Assembly: GCF_000284095.1 (NCBI RefSeq)
Contig: NC_017076.1
Location: 1 to 64,000 of the forward strand
DNA: 64,000 nucleotides
Direction: 5' to 3'
Origin: Selenomonas ruminantium subsp. lactilytica TAM6421
GTDB lineage: Bacteria; Bacillota; Negativicutes; Selenomonadales; Selenomonadaceae
Shown: positions 35,032 to 43,069 of the stretch, in pieces
Numbering within the stretch: position 1 is the stretch's first letter
Layout of the letters: each line of letters opens with the position of its first letter
Notes under the pieces: model-generated
Told to the model about the DNA's origin: nothing
Seen by the model: the letters and a program-made list of their open reading frames with translations, nothing else
The model's database searches: none
Made by a program: the position numbers and the translations under genes

Positions 35032-35506
35032 ATGAACAGGAGAGATTTTCTGAAAGTCAGCGGCATACGAAAACCTTGGCAGAAACCACAGCCAAGGCTT
35101 TGGGGGCTGACCTTTACGAAATACGGCCAGAGCAACCCTACACTTCCCAGGATTTGAACTACAACGATGAAACCACCCGGGCCACGGTGGAACAGAAGGA
35201 CGATAAGGCCCATCCGGCTCTGGCCGATAAGAATGCTAAGATTGCCGACTACGAAACCATAGTGCTGGCTTATCCCATCTGGTGGGGACAGGCTTCCCGT
35301 ATTATGGACACCTTCGTGGAAAGCTATGATTTCACAAACAAAAAAATCACTGCCATCTGTACCTCCGGTGGCAGTGATATCGGCTCCAGTGCCGGTTATC
35401 TGGAAAAATCGCCAAGGGCAAGGCTCAGTGGAAGCCAGGCAAGCTCTTCAGCCCTCAGGCTTCGGCAGATGAGATAAAGAGTTGGTTCAATGGCTTAGGA
35501 TTTTGA
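35032..35506 (+). pseudogene. Broken secreted flavodoxin gene with Tat-like signal
   Basis: ATG 35032 gives MNRRDFLKVSG, a twin-arginine motif, but the hydrophobic part of the signal and the flavodoxin FMN loop are missing. A different frame continues with AETTAKALGADLYEIRPEQP, YETIVLAYPIWWGQASRIMD and KKITAICTSGGSDIGSSAGY. A second frameshift in GAAAAATCG near 35405 is needed to reach KPGKLFSPQASADEIKSWFN and the stop at 35506. At least one internal deletion and one indel. Confidence 0.8.
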
Positions 35507-35517
35507 TGTAAAAAGAA

Positions 35518-35552
35518 AACTGGTGCTAACCTTACGGCGGGCACCAGTTTTC
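35518..35552 (+). terminator. Terminator after the flavodoxin pseudogene
   Basis: AACTGGTGC / GCACCAGTT stem followed by TTCTT. It sits between the pseudogene and the convergent merR gene. Confidence 0.65.
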
Positions 35553-35589
35553 TTGCACTTGGGGTTATTAGGGAATAGGGAAATGGGGA

Positions 35590-35961
35590 TTATGATTTGA
35601 GTTTTTCCGAGCACTTGAGAATTTCATCGTAATGGGAAATCTTGTAGTCCAGCCGCTTCATGGTGGCTTGCAGCTGTTCCATCTGTTCCTGAAGCAGGGC
35701 ACGCTGCTCTACCAGAATATCCTTGCGGGCTGCTTCGGTGCCTTCCTGAAAGAACAGGTTGACGTAGTCAATGAGGGCTTCTACCTGCACCCCGGCACCA
35801 CGCATACATTTGGCAAATTCTACCCAACCGCAGGCGGTCTCGTCAAAGTCCCGGATGCCGTTTTCTTTACGGGGGACATGGGGGATAAGGCCAATCCGTT
35901 CATAATAGCGGATGGTGTCTGCAGACAAATCGTATTTCTTACTTACTTCCTTGATGGTCAT
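35590..35961 (-). CDS. MerR-family regulator
   Basis: 123 residues. N-terminal winged helix TIKEVSKKYDLSADTIRYYE, then RIGLIPHVPRKENGIRDFDE; a C-terminal coiled coil LVEQRALLQEQMEQLQATMK. It lacks the cysteines of metal sensors and looks like the aldehyde/redox-type MerR group that controls reductases and flavodoxins. ATG 35961 follows GAGGTGAG. Its promoter carries a perfect palindrome in a 19-bp spacer (36001-36031), so it is autoregulated, and two similar promoters face other genes nearby. Confidence 0.9.
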   Translation of the reverse strand: MTIKEVSKKYDLSADTIRYYERIGLIPHVPRKENGIRDFDETACGWVEFAKCMRGAGVQVEALIDYVNLFFQEGTEAARKDILVEQRALLQEQMEQLQATMKRLDYKISHYDEILKCSEKLKS

Positions 35962-36000
35962 ATTTCTCACCTCGTTGTGGGGAAACTCATATCATGGATT

Positions 36001-36031
36001 AAGTGTAACAGTTGGAGTCCACTCCAAGTCA
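36001..36031 (-). promoter_or_regulatory. Autoregulated MerR promoter
   Basis: On the minus strand TTGACT (36031-36026), 19-base spacer, TACACT (36006-36001). The spacer contains the palindrome TTGGAGTCCACTCCAA (36011-36026). This is the classic MerR operator geometry. Confidence 0.85.
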
Positions 36032-36039
36032 AGAACTTT

Positions 36040-36528
36040 TTAGGTTTCTGGCACTTTAGGTAGCTCCTGGTGGTAATTTTCCTCGAAAATAGCAGCTGCC
36101 GTTGCACATAAATCGGCACAGGGGCGTTCCGCATAATATTCCTTCGTACGTTTGGACGGTGTAGGCTGGTCATGCTTTTGCTCTAAGCCCAATAATTCGC
36201 GGCAGATGATGGAGCCTTTGCAATCTTGGAACTGCAGGACAAGTTCCTGGACTTTGCTGTACAAGGCTTTTTTCTTTTCATCGTCAGGTGTGTCGTAGCC
36301 GTCCGTTAATCCTATCAACAGGCATAGGGCTGAAACTGCACCGCAGACTTCACGGAGACGGCTGATGCCGCCTCCCATTGGTGAAGCCATTCGTAAAACA
36401 GTCTTGGGCTCCAATCCCTTTGCCTGCAAATAGTCCTCATAGGCCAGCAGCACAGACTGGGAGCAGTTGTAGCCGGAATTGAAATTTTCTTTTGCTTTTT
36501 GGGCACGAATTGACTGTTCAATAGTCAT
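36040..36528 (-). CDS. C_GCAxxG_C_C family protein
   Basis: 162 residues with the cysteine pattern of the family: FNSGYNCSQSVLLAYEDYL, MGGGISRLREVCGAVSALC and RPCADLCATAAAIFEENY. Thought to be a redox-active or iron-binding protein; function not established. ATG 36528 (MTIEQ) follows GGAGGTC; the ATG at 36543 forms part of that site. A truncated paralogue lies at 5394-5654 beside the IS3 element. Adjacent to merR on the same strand, which suggests a shared redox context. Confidence 0.88.
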   Translation of the reverse strand: MTIEQSIRAQKAKENFNSGYNCSQSVLLAYEDYLQAKGLEPKTVLRMASPMGGGISRLREVCGAVSALCLLIGLTDGYDTPDDEKKKALYSKVQELVLQFQDCKGSIICRELLGLEQKHDQPTPSKRTKEYYAERPCADLCATAAAIFEENYHQELPKVPET

Positions 36529-36562
36529 TGAATTGACCTCCATGTAAACAAAAAACTCATGG

Positions 36563-36808
36563 TCAAAAACCCATCAAATCAATTGGTTCCGAAACCTTGT
36601 CAGCTTTGTAGTTGCGGATGGATTCATCCATCATGGCAAGGGCTTTCTTGGAAATCTCCTTTGGAACCACTAATTCTCTTGGTTCAAGGACAATGCAGCC
36701 ATTTTCATACTCTTTAACTTGGTAATAATCATATTTGGCTCCACGTAATGTCAAGCGGTGCTTGGCATCAAGGTGTGCCGTATAATCAACGACTACTGAT
36801 GCTTCCAT
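36563..36808 (-). CDS. AbrB/MazE-like small DNA-binding protein
   Basis: 81 residues from ATG 36808 (AAAGGAG at optimal distance; the ATG at 36826 overlaps the operator). The first half, VVDYTAHLDAKHRLTLRGAK and YYQVKEYENGCIVLEPREL, fits the swapped-hairpin SpoVT/AbrB fold; the tail is helical. Antitoxin-like, but no partner toxin gene is adjacent. A perfect 14-bp palindrome in the promoter region suggests autoregulation. Confidence 0.65.
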   Translation of the reverse strand: MEASVVVDYTAHLDAKHRLTLRGAKYDYYQVKEYENGCIVLEPRELVVPKEISKKALAMMDESIRNYKADKVSEPIDLMGF

Positions 36809-36826
36809 GATGATTTCTCCTTTCAT

Positions 36827-36840
36827 GTGGGATATCCCAC
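36827..36840. promoter_or_regulatory. 14-bp perfect palindrome
   Basis: GTGGGATATCCCAC lies immediately upstream of the RBS of the AbrB-like gene, a likely binding site for that protein. Confidence 0.55.
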
Positions 36841-36916
36841 CCTTTATATCTATATTTTAGAGGATATGGCAAATTATGGCAAGTAAAATCTAGTGGAAAT
36901 ATTTTTATCACAGGTA

Positions 36917-36981
36917 TTGACTTGAAGTTCACTCAAGGGTATAGACTTACAAACATCAGCTGAACGAAGAATGTTTGTAAG
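36917..36981 (+). promoter_or_regulatory. MerR-type promoter plus leader hairpin
   Basis: TTGACT (36917-36922) with a 19-base spacer to TAGACT (36942-36947); the spacer holds CTTGA...TCAAG. Directly after is a perfect 11-bp hairpin CTTACAAACAT (36946-36956) / ATGTTTGTAAG (36971-36981) in the 5' leader of the DXS-like fragment. Confidence 0.55.
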
Positions 36982-37001
36982 ATAAAGTAAGGAGCAATTT
37001 C

Positions 37002-37289
37002 ATGTATTTAGAGAAAGTCAATAGTCCCCAGGATATCAAAGGTTTTTCCCCGGAACAGCGTAAGGCACTGGCTCAGGAGATGCGGGATGTCATGCTGAAA
37101 AGAGCCAGCCTCCACGGCGGCCACTTCGGCCCCGATTTCGGCATTGTGGACAAAATCATAGCGGAATTGATACAAGCATACGACAAGAGAAATCCCTCGA
37201 AACCCTATAAAATAAGGGCTTCGAGGGATTTTTGCGTTGTGGAGAATATGCTTATAGGCTGGGAGCGGCTAATGCATGCCAGAATTTAG
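37002..37289 (+). pseudogene. DXS-like N-terminal fragment
   Basis: The first about 48 residues (MYLEKVNSPQDIKGFSPEQR, GGHFGPDFGIVD) match the start of 1-deoxy-D-xylulose-5-phosphate synthase, including the GGHxGxxxGxVE thiamine region. They then pass directly into DKIIAELIQAYDK instead of TIALHYVF. The full enzyme has about 620 residues. The reading frame runs on through a terminator hairpin (37191-37233), which supports pseudogene status. A ribosome binding site (AAGGAGC) and the MerR-type promoter remain. Confidence 0.65.
37191..37233 (+). terminator. Terminator of the DXS-like fragment
   Basis: AATCCCTCGAA pairs with TTCGAGGGATT, with an inner ACCCTATAAAATAAGGG helix, followed by TTTT. 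Confidence 0.75.
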
Positions 37290-37455
37290 AGTTTGTGGTT
37301 TGGAGGGGGTGCATGGCTGAAAATGCCCGTTTGTAGTGTGTAGATACGCAGTAGAGGGGTGTTTGCAGGGTATGCAAAATAGCCTGCAATAAAGGAATAG
37401 AGCAGACTGTTGACGAATTTGTATGAAAGAACTAAGTAGATGGAGGTGGCGCTAT

Positions 37456-38199
37456 GTGGCAGGAAAAATCGATGTGACATTTGATTTCACCAAGGATTCT
37501 CCTGGCTATTGGGATGGTTTTTGGGACCGGAATGAAGGACTGGGGGCAGGAGCATGTGACCCGGATGCTTGCAGCTCTACACTTCAAAGATATCATCAGC
37601 TGTTATGGAGCAGGACATTGCCTAATGGTGAAGCTTTTGAGCTGTTGCGAGGAACAGGCCACATGTATCTGAATTGGCGTGGTATGCGCTTCGGTAGTGA
37701 TTCTATACTGGCCAGTTTTCGTTATCGGGACAATAGGAGTGTCATTGAGGCAGTTAAACGGTCTATGCCTGATTACCAAACATTCATGGAAGATTTTCTG
37801 CATAAGACGTATACCATTGGTGGAATGATAATCTTCCCCAAGCATCATGACAGTATGAATCAACGCCGGGGTACTGATAAACAGATACGCGACCGCTGGG
37901 ATTTGACGCTGGAGTGTATCCGTAGATTTTATAATGGTGAAGCCAGTCCGCTGTCCGATGTGATGGAGCGGGACCGTGACTTCTTCGCACTATTTAATGA
38001 CTTCAAGGGATACGTGGACTTCTTTTACTTGCAGGACTGTGTGACGGAAGATTACAAGAAGGTACGGTTTTGGCTGGGGGATGGTAGCTTTACTGATCAA
38101 CCCTTACCGCAGACAGTTGAGGAATATTTGGCCTGGATTGCAGCTGAGCTGGATTTCGTGGAAAAGCGTAATGGCAGGATAAAGGCGGCGGTAGCATGA
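37456..38199 (+). CDS. DUF6994-like protein
   Basis: About 247 residues, hydrophilic, no signal peptide. Conserved blocks: FDFTKDSPGYWDGFWDRNEG, LRGTGHMYLNWRGMRFGSDS, YTIGGMIIFPKHHDSMNQRR and RDRWDLTLECIRRFYNGEAS. I recall this pattern as DUF6994; no biochemical function is known. GTG 37456 is preferred because GGAGG (37441-37445) precedes it; ATG 37423 is in frame but has no RBS. First gene of the accessory ADP-ribose/nucleotide cluster, ending 36 bp before the phosphatase-like gene. Confidence 0.7.
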   Translation: MAGKIDVTFDFTKDSPGYWDGFWDRNEGLGAGACDPDACSSTLQRYHQLLWSRTLPNGEAFELLRGTGHMYLNWRGMRFGSDSILASFRYRDNRSVIEAVKRSMPDYQTFMEDFLHKTYTIGGMIIFPKHHDSMNQRRGTDKQIRDRWDLTLECIRRFYNGEASPLSDVMERDRDFFALFNDFKGYVDFFYLQDCVTEDYKKVRFWLGDGSFTDQPLPQTVEEYLAWIAAELDFVEKRNGRIKAAVA

Positions 38200-38235
38200 G
38201 GCTTTTCTGATGGTAACAATGGATTAGGATGTGCG

Positions 38236-39588
38236 ATGATGAAAATAGCAACATGGAATGTAGAGCGACTAAAACATCAAACTTCCCTTGATAAAATGAT
38301 TTCTGCCATTGAGGCCGTTCAAGCTGATATCCTTGTGCTTACTGAAACCGATGAGCGCATAAAACCAAATTATCGTTATAGTTTCCATACCCAAAAATTA
38401 CATGGAGCACCAGCCGACTATCATATGCCGGGGCGTTATAAGGATTATGCCGTAGCTAATGTATACGCAGCTACGGAAAATAGGGTGTCTATCTATACTA
38501 ACTATCCATGTGCCATGCAATATGAAACTTATGACAGATATACTGCCTTATGCATCGAATTAGAGACCGAAGCCGGGAATTTACTGGTGTATGGCACAAT
38601 TATCGGTATCATCGGCAACCGGGATGAGTCGTTCAAGCAGGACTTGCTTCAGCAAGTAGGCGATTTTGAGCGTTTGTCAAAATTGGGGGATATATGCATC
38701 TGCGGGGATTTTAACTGTTCTTTTGCCGATAACTATTATTTTACGAACTTTGGCAGGGAGACACTCAGGGCATCTTTAACTCGTAACAAAATCTCCCTGC
38801 TCACGGGAAGTCAGCAGGAGTGTATCGATCATATTGCTATATCACGGAATTTTTTAGGTGTCGGTAATGTCACTATAACGGAGTGGAATTTGGATAAATC
38901 ACTGTCAGATCACAAAGGAATTGTCGCTGAAATTAAGCTCAATTCAGATATGAGAGCGGAGGCGTTCGGTATGAATCTTAGTGAGATGGGTTTTCGTGGC
39001 TTATATCGCAACTTCACTATTTTGCAATTAACAGAGCGGCTAAAATGTGCTGCTAATGAATTCCCTGGAGCAAATAACGCAGAGTATGCCCTGGTTTATG
39101 GGTATATTGACCATACTGCTGGTCTTACTCTTGAGATTTTATCGCTAGGCAATAAAAGTGGAGATGGATTTGAATTTGAAAATGGAAACAACGATATACG
39201 CTCATTCATCAGGGTAGGAGCAGTGAAAGACTGTATATTTTACAATGCTGATAACAACGAAGAGTATACGCCTCAGTACCGTGAGAAAATAGAAATGCTG
39301 AAGGGGTATACATCATCAGAAGATATAGAAAAAATTCGTGACATGACATTCTTGGACACTTGTCGGAGTGCGGAGTACCCCGATGATGTTTTGGTATATT
39401 TGTTCAAGGAAGGTTGCAAGCCTGAAGGATGCTGGGTAAGAGTTGAGAAAATTGCTGAGCCTGGATTAGCTGGCATTCTGCTAAATGAGCCTGACCAAAA
39501 TATAGGATGTCATGCAGGTGACATGATACAATTTGGCATTCAGCAATTAAAGGACGGAACCATAGTCTGTTTCTCGAATTTTGATTGA
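38236..39588 (+). CDS. Endonuclease/exonuclease/phosphatase domain protein with extra C-terminal domain
   Basis: 450 residues. The N-terminal 235 are an EEP fold: KIATWNVERLKHQTSLDKMI (Asn), LVLTETDERI (Glu), GDICICGDFNCSFADNYYF (catalytic Asp/Asn) and CIDHIAIS plus SLSDHKGIV (His). Residues 250-450 (ALVYGYIDHTAGLTLEILSL ... HAGDMIQFGIQQLKDGTIVC) form a second domain I do not recognise. Substrates of EEP proteins are DNA, RNA, phosphoinositides or nucleotides; here the neighbours suggest a nucleic acid or nucleotide. Two adjacent ATG codons open the gene. Confidence 0.8.
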   Translation: MMKIATWNVERLKHQTSLDKMISAIEAVQADILVLTETDERIKPNYRYSFHTQKLHGAPADYHMPGRYKDYAVANVYAATENRVSIYTNYPCAMQYETYDRYTALCIELETEAGNLLVYGTIIGIIGNRDESFKQDLLQQVGDFERLSKLGDICICGDFNCSFADNYYFTNFGRETLRASLTRNKISLLTGSQQECIDHIAISRNFLGVGNVTITEWNLDKSLSDHKGIVAEIKLNSDMRAEAFGMNLSEMGFRGLYRNFTILQLTERLKCAANEFPGANNAEYALVYGYIDHTAGLTLEILSLGNKSGDGFEFENGNNDIRSFIRVGAVKDCIFYNADNNEEYTPQYREKIEMLKGYTSSEDIEKIRDMTFLDTCRSAEYPDDVLVYLFKEGCKPEGCWVRVEKIAEPGLAGILLNEPDQNIGCHAGDMIQFGIQQLKDGTIVCFSNFD

Positions 39589-39642
39589 GGTAAGAGTCTA
39601 TCTTGTGATGACCAAACGGCACAGCTATGAAGGGAGAGCATA

Positions 39643-40653
39643 ATGCCATTAGAAATCGTACGTAACGACATAACGAAAATGCAGGTTGATGCCATTGTAA
39701 ATACGGCGAACCCAAAGCCAATAGTGGGTGGGGGCGTTGACCGGGCGATACACAAGGCGGCAGGAGCAGAGCTGCTGGTGGCACGGAAGAAAATCGGTGC
39801 CATTGCTACAGGTAAGGCAGAGGTTACACCAGCCTATGGCCTTCATGCCAAGTTTGTCATCCACACAGTAGGGCCAGTCTGGCAGGACGGGGGACATGGG
39901 GAGCGGGAACTGTTGTCCGATTGCTATGCAAATTCCCTAAAGCTGGCGGCAGAGAATGGTTGCAGTTCTATAGCCTTTCCGCTTATTTCGGCAGGCGTAT
40001 TTTGCTGCCCCTCGGAGATAGCCATAGCAGTGGCAACTCAGGCTATTAGGGATTTTTTGGCAGACCACGATATGGATGTCTATCTGGTGGTGTTTGACCA
40101 TAAGGCGTTCAAAATCTCCAGTAGCCTGTTTGAGGATGTGCAGAGTTTCATTGATGAGAGATACATCGAGAAACGTCTGGCCGAGGAATATCGCGGGGAT
40201 ATGCGGGAAAGGCGCACGGTTTTTGAAGAAGCGCAAGAAGATGGATTTTTCGATATTCCGCAGTGGATGGGGAAATCAAAGGAACGTTCTCTGGAAGATT
40301 TGCTAGATGAGATTGACGATACCTTCTCTGAGGCATTGCTCAGGATTATCGACGCCAAGGGCAAGACAGACCCGGAAGTTTATAAGCGAGCCAATGTTGA
40401 CCGCAAGCTATTCTCGAAAATCCGCAACAATCCTGCCTACAAGCCAAGTAAGGCAACAGCATTGGCTTTTGCGGTAGCCTTGGAGCTGAATCTGGATGAA
40501 ACCAAGGATTTTATCGGACGGGCAGGCTATGCTCTGTCTCGTAGCAGTAAGTCGGATATTATCGTGGAGTACTTCATCCAGCATGGAGAGTTTGACATCA
40601 TCACCATCAACGAAACGCTCTTTGCCTTCGAGCAGCCACTCCTCGGTTGTTGA
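39643..40653 (+). CDS. Macro domain protein with C-terminal HTH-like domain
   Basis: Residues 1-170 are a macro domain that binds or removes ADP-ribose: VDAIVNTANPKPIVGGGVDR (Asn and glycine loop), AIATGKAEVTPAYGLHAKF, VIHTVGPVW, and IAFPLISAGVFCCP. Residues 205-330 are helical (LRIIDAKGKTDPEVYKRANV, then LFSKIRNNPAYKPSKATALA) and look like a DNA- or RNA-binding HTH. It could therefore be an ADP-ribose-sensing regulator. A GGGAG site precedes ATG 39643. Next downstream is an ADP-ribosylglycohydrolase. Two truncated relatives of the macro fold lie at 47349 and 57763. Confidence 0.87.
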   Translation: MPLEIVRNDITKMQVDAIVNTANPKPIVGGGVDRAIHKAAGAELLVARKKIGAIATGKAEVTPAYGLHAKFVIHTVGPVWQDGGHGERELLSDCYANSLKLAAENGCSSIAFPLISAGVFCCPSEIAIAVATQAIRDFLADHDMDVYLVVFDHKAFKISSSLFEDVQSFIDERYIEKRLAEEYRGDMRERRTVFEEAQEDGFFDIPQWMGKSKERSLEDLLDEIDDTFSEALLRIIDAKGKTDPEVYKRANVDRKLFSKIRNNPAYKPSKATALAFAVALELNLDETKDFIGRAGYALSRSSKSDIIVEYFIQHGEFDIITINETLFAFEQPLLGC

Positions 40654-40656
40654 TTT

Positions 40657-40700
40657 GTCGCACAGCAGGCGACCATACCAGCGTAGGATTTTGCTAGAAT
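40657..40700 (+). promoter_or_regulatory. GTCGC-N7-GCGAC operator with -10 (copy 1)
   Basis: GTCGC (40657-40661) and GCGAC (40669-40673) flank seven bases; TAGAAT (40695-40700) follows 22 bp later as -10. The palindrome overlaps the place where -35 should be, and -35 itself is poor, so an activator is plausible. The whole arrangement recurs at 42216 with the same distances. Confidence 0.75.
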
Positions 40701-40730
40701 AGAACCATCAAAGGAAAAGGAGTGATTGCT

Positions 40731-41654
40731 ATGCTGGGAGCAATTGTTGGTGACATTGTAGGTTCTGTTTACGAGTGGAACAATATCAAGACAAAAGATT
40801 TTCCGTTGTTCCGGGATGACTGCTTCTTCACGGATGATACGGTCATGACCTGTGCCGTGGCTGAGGCTATCATGAACGGTGGGGAGAAGGATGACTTTAT
40901 CGATGCCATGAAGAAATATGGCAGGATGTACCCTGATGCTGGCTATGGTGGCAGGTTTGGGGCATGGCTGTTCTCAGACAACCGTGAGCCGTATAACAGT
41001 TTTGGCAATGGCTCAGCCATGCGGGTGGCTCCCTGTGCCTGGGGGATGGACTGCGGCTTTTGTGCCAGAACGGGAATGTGGCCATCAAATGGCAGAGCCG
41101 GAGCAAGGTTATCTGCGGAGGTTACGCATAATCATCCAGAGGGTATTAAGGGAGCCATGGCAACTGCCGATGCAATATTCATGAACCGCTTTAACTTTGG
41201 TGGCTATTACCTTGATTATGGAAAGCCCATCAATGATAATCCGGAAGAATGCAAAAGACTTGTCAAGGAGCATATCGAGAAGGAGTATGGTTACGATTTG
41301 TCTCGTACTCTGGATGATATTCGCCCTGGCTACCAGTTTAACGAAACCTGTCAGGACACCGTGCCTCAGGCCATAATAGCATTTCTGGAAAGCACGGACT
41401 TTGAGGACGCTATACGCAATGCCATATCCCTTGGTGGTGACAGCGACACGCTGGCGGCAATCACCGGTAGCATTGCTGAAGCTGCCTACGGTATTCCTGA
41501 CTGGATTAAGGATAAGGCATATTCCTATCTGGATGAGCCGCTGAAGGATGTGCTACGGCGGTGGAGAAAGTATATAAGCAACATCAATGGTGATCGCGGA
41601 GCATTTCACACGATGCTTACCGGCATGAATGAATATCTCCGCAACAACCCTTAG
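40731..41654 (+). CDS. ADP-ribosylglycohydrolase (DraG family)
   Basis: 307 residues. Removes ADP-ribose from proteins or nucleic acids. Metal and substrate motifs: GAIVGDIVGSVYEWNN, FFTDDTVMTCAVAEAIM (two Asp), GNGSAMRVAPCAWG, and SLGGDSDTLAAITGSIAEAA (Asp pair). ATG 40731 follows GGAAAAGGAG; GTG 40722 is part of the ribosome binding region. Transcribed from its own GTCGC-N7-GCGAC promoter, directly after the macro-domain gene, so two ADP-ribose erasers stand side by side. Confidence 0.93.
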   Translation: MLGAIVGDIVGSVYEWNNIKTKDFPLFRDDCFFTDDTVMTCAVAEAIMNGGEKDDFIDAMKKYGRMYPDAGYGGRFGAWLFSDNREPYNSFGNGSAMRVAPCAWGMDCGFCARTGMWPSNGRAGARLSAEVTHNHPEGIKGAMATADAIFMNRFNFGGYYLDYGKPINDNPEECKRLVKEHIEKEYGYDLSRTLDDIRPGYQFNETCQDTVPQAIIAFLESTDFEDAIRNAISLGGDSDTLAAITGSIAEAAYGIPDWIKDKAYSYLDEPLKDVLRRWRKYISNINGDRGAFHTMLTGMNEYLRNNP

Positions 41655-41714
41655 GTGTGATGTGGTGAAGTTTTCAAGGCGCTGGAGGAGGGGACGACCG
41701 AGCAGGAGGGAACC

Positions 41715-41951
41715 ATGAACCTATCAGATAATGTAACACGGGATATGTTGGCTGATGTTATCGAGCAGGCGCTGGAAGATATTGAAGCACATAGGTCAGA
41801 GGCTAGAGCGGCTTACGAGGCAGATAACAGCGATTCGTTCCATATGAATATGGATATAATGTTTGGGCTGGCTATTGATGTTTTTCGGTCACGCCTGTCT
41901 ACATTGTGTGAAGATGAATGCAATGAGAATAGGAATTCAAAAGGCAGTTAA
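41715..41951 (+). CDS. Small acidic protein, unknown
   Basis: 78 residues with a perfect AGGAGGG site before ATG 41715. Helical and acidic (MLADVIEQALEDIEAHRSEA; FHMNMDIMFGLAIDVFRSRL). Not recognised. Between the glycohydrolase and the vWA gene, probably co-transcribed with the former. Confidence 0.6.
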   Translation: MNLSDNVTRDMLADVIEQALEDIEAHRSEARAAYEADNSDSFHMNMDIMFGLAIDVFRSRLSTLCEDECNENRNSKGS

Positions 41952-41980
41952 GGAACTTTTTATAGAAGGGATGGCGCTGG

Positions 41981-42211
41981 ATGTGTCAAAAGGGTGAGTT
42001 CTATAAAGAATTGGCGATATATGTGTATGAAAAATTCGGTCTGACGAAGGATGACATCTTAGCCATGGGGGAGGAAGAACTCAACACATTATACGAAAAG
42101 GCCTGCGATAATGAAACAGATGAAGTTTGCAGGTGTGAGGATATTGACTACGGAGACAATAAAGAATTGAAATTAGCAGAAGATTTTTCAGATTGGTTGG
42201 CAGATCTATGA
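41981..42211 (+). CDS. Small acidic protein, unknown
   Basis: 76 residues (MCQKGEFYKELAIYVYEKFG, LTKDDILAMGEEELNTLYEK), negatively charged and helical. GAAGGGA lies 8 bases before ATG 41981. It ends just before the second GTCGC-N7-GCGAC promoter. Family not recognised; could be a small partner of the vWA or glycohydrolase proteins. Confidence 0.55.
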   Translation: MCQKGEFYKELAIYVYEKFGLTKDDILAMGEEELNTLYEKACDNETDEVCRCEDIDYGDNKELKLAEDFSDWLADL

Positions 42212-42215
42212 TAAT

Positions 42216-42259
42216 GTCGCATGACAGGCGACCAAAGGCCCCCTTGTCTTAGGTAGAAT
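42216..42259 (+). promoter_or_regulatory. GTCGC-N7-GCGAC operator with -10 (copy 2)
   Basis: GTCGC (42216-42220), GCGAC (42228-42232), TAGAAT (42254-42259), then ATG 42290. From the palindrome end to the -10 is 22 bp and to the ATG 58 bp, exactly as at 40657. The shared bases include GTCGCA...CAGGCGACCA and TAGAATA, then ATCAAAG. Confidence 0.75.
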
Positions 42260-42289
42260 AAAACTATCAAAGATAAGGGGGCGTTTTCA

Positions 42290-42946
42290 ATGAAGAAAGG
42301 ATTAACAGAAATCGTGTTTATTCTGGATAGGAGTGGCTCCATGAGCGGCTTGGAGGCTGATACCATCGGCGGCTTCAACTCACTCATCAAGAAGCAGCGG
42401 AAGGAGCCAGGAGAGGCTATTGTTTCCACAGTGTTGTTTGATGATACCTGCGATGTCATCCACGACAGGGTGCCGATGGAAAAGGTAGCAAAGCTGACGG
42501 AAGATACCTACTTTGTCCGTGGTTGCACGGCACTGCTGGATGCCGTAGGTGGTGCTATTCACCATATCGGTAACATTCACAAGTATGCTCGTGATGAGGA
42601 TAGGCCGGAGAAGACGCTGTTCATCATCACCACCGATGGCATGGAAAATGCCAGTCGGCGGTATACTTACAAGAAGGTCAAGAAGATGGTGGAGCGGCAG
42701 AAGGAGAAGTACGGTTGGGAGTTTCTGTTCCTGGGGGCCAATATGGATGCCATAGCAGCTGCAGGGAATATCGGCATCCATGCTGACAGGGCGGCTACCT
42801 ACCAGTGTGATGCGGAAGGGACGGCTCTCAACTATGAAGTACTAGAGGAAGCTATCCACCATGTGCGTAACTTCTCTGAGCCACTGGCACCTTGTTGGAT
42901 GCGTAAGATTGATGAGGATGTAAAGCGGCGTGGCGGCAGAAAATAA
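42290..42946 (+). CDS. von Willebrand factor type A domain protein
   Basis: 218 residues forming a single vWA domain. The metal-ion site is FILDRSGSMSGLEADTI (DxSxS), then TALLDAVG (Thr) and FIITTDGMENASRRYT (Asp). Cytosolic, no signal peptide. Proteins of this small vWA type are found next to ADP-ribose, TerD-like or kinase genes; it probably scaffolds a complex. It has its own promoter with the palindrome shared with the ADP-ribosylglycohydrolase gene. Confidence 0.88.
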   Translation: MKKGLTEIVFILDRSGSMSGLEADTIGGFNSLIKKQRKEPGEAIVSTVLFDDTCDVIHDRVPMEKVAKLTEDTYFVRGCTALLDAVGGAIHHIGNIHKYARDEDRPEKTLFIITTDGMENASRRYTYKKVKKMVERQKEKYGWEFLFLGANMDAIAAAGNIGIHADRAATYQCDAEGTALNYEVLEEAIHHVRNFSEPLAPCWMRKIDEDVKRRGGRK

Positions 42947-43069
42947 AAGCGACTATGAGGCTGCTCGGCAGATGGCTGGGCAGTCTTTTTGTTCGGTTTT
43001 GCTAGAGAACAGCCCCTCTCTGGTGTATAATGGATATTGAAAATTATAGGAACGAACGGGAGATTTACA

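Noticed and set aside
36563-36808. Complete MazEF-type toxin-antitoxin pair
   Set aside because: No toxin-like gene in either direction; only the AbrB-like half is present.
37002-37289. A functional small DXS-like protein
   Set aside because: It has only the first 48 residues of the enzyme and the frame reads through a terminator hairpin.
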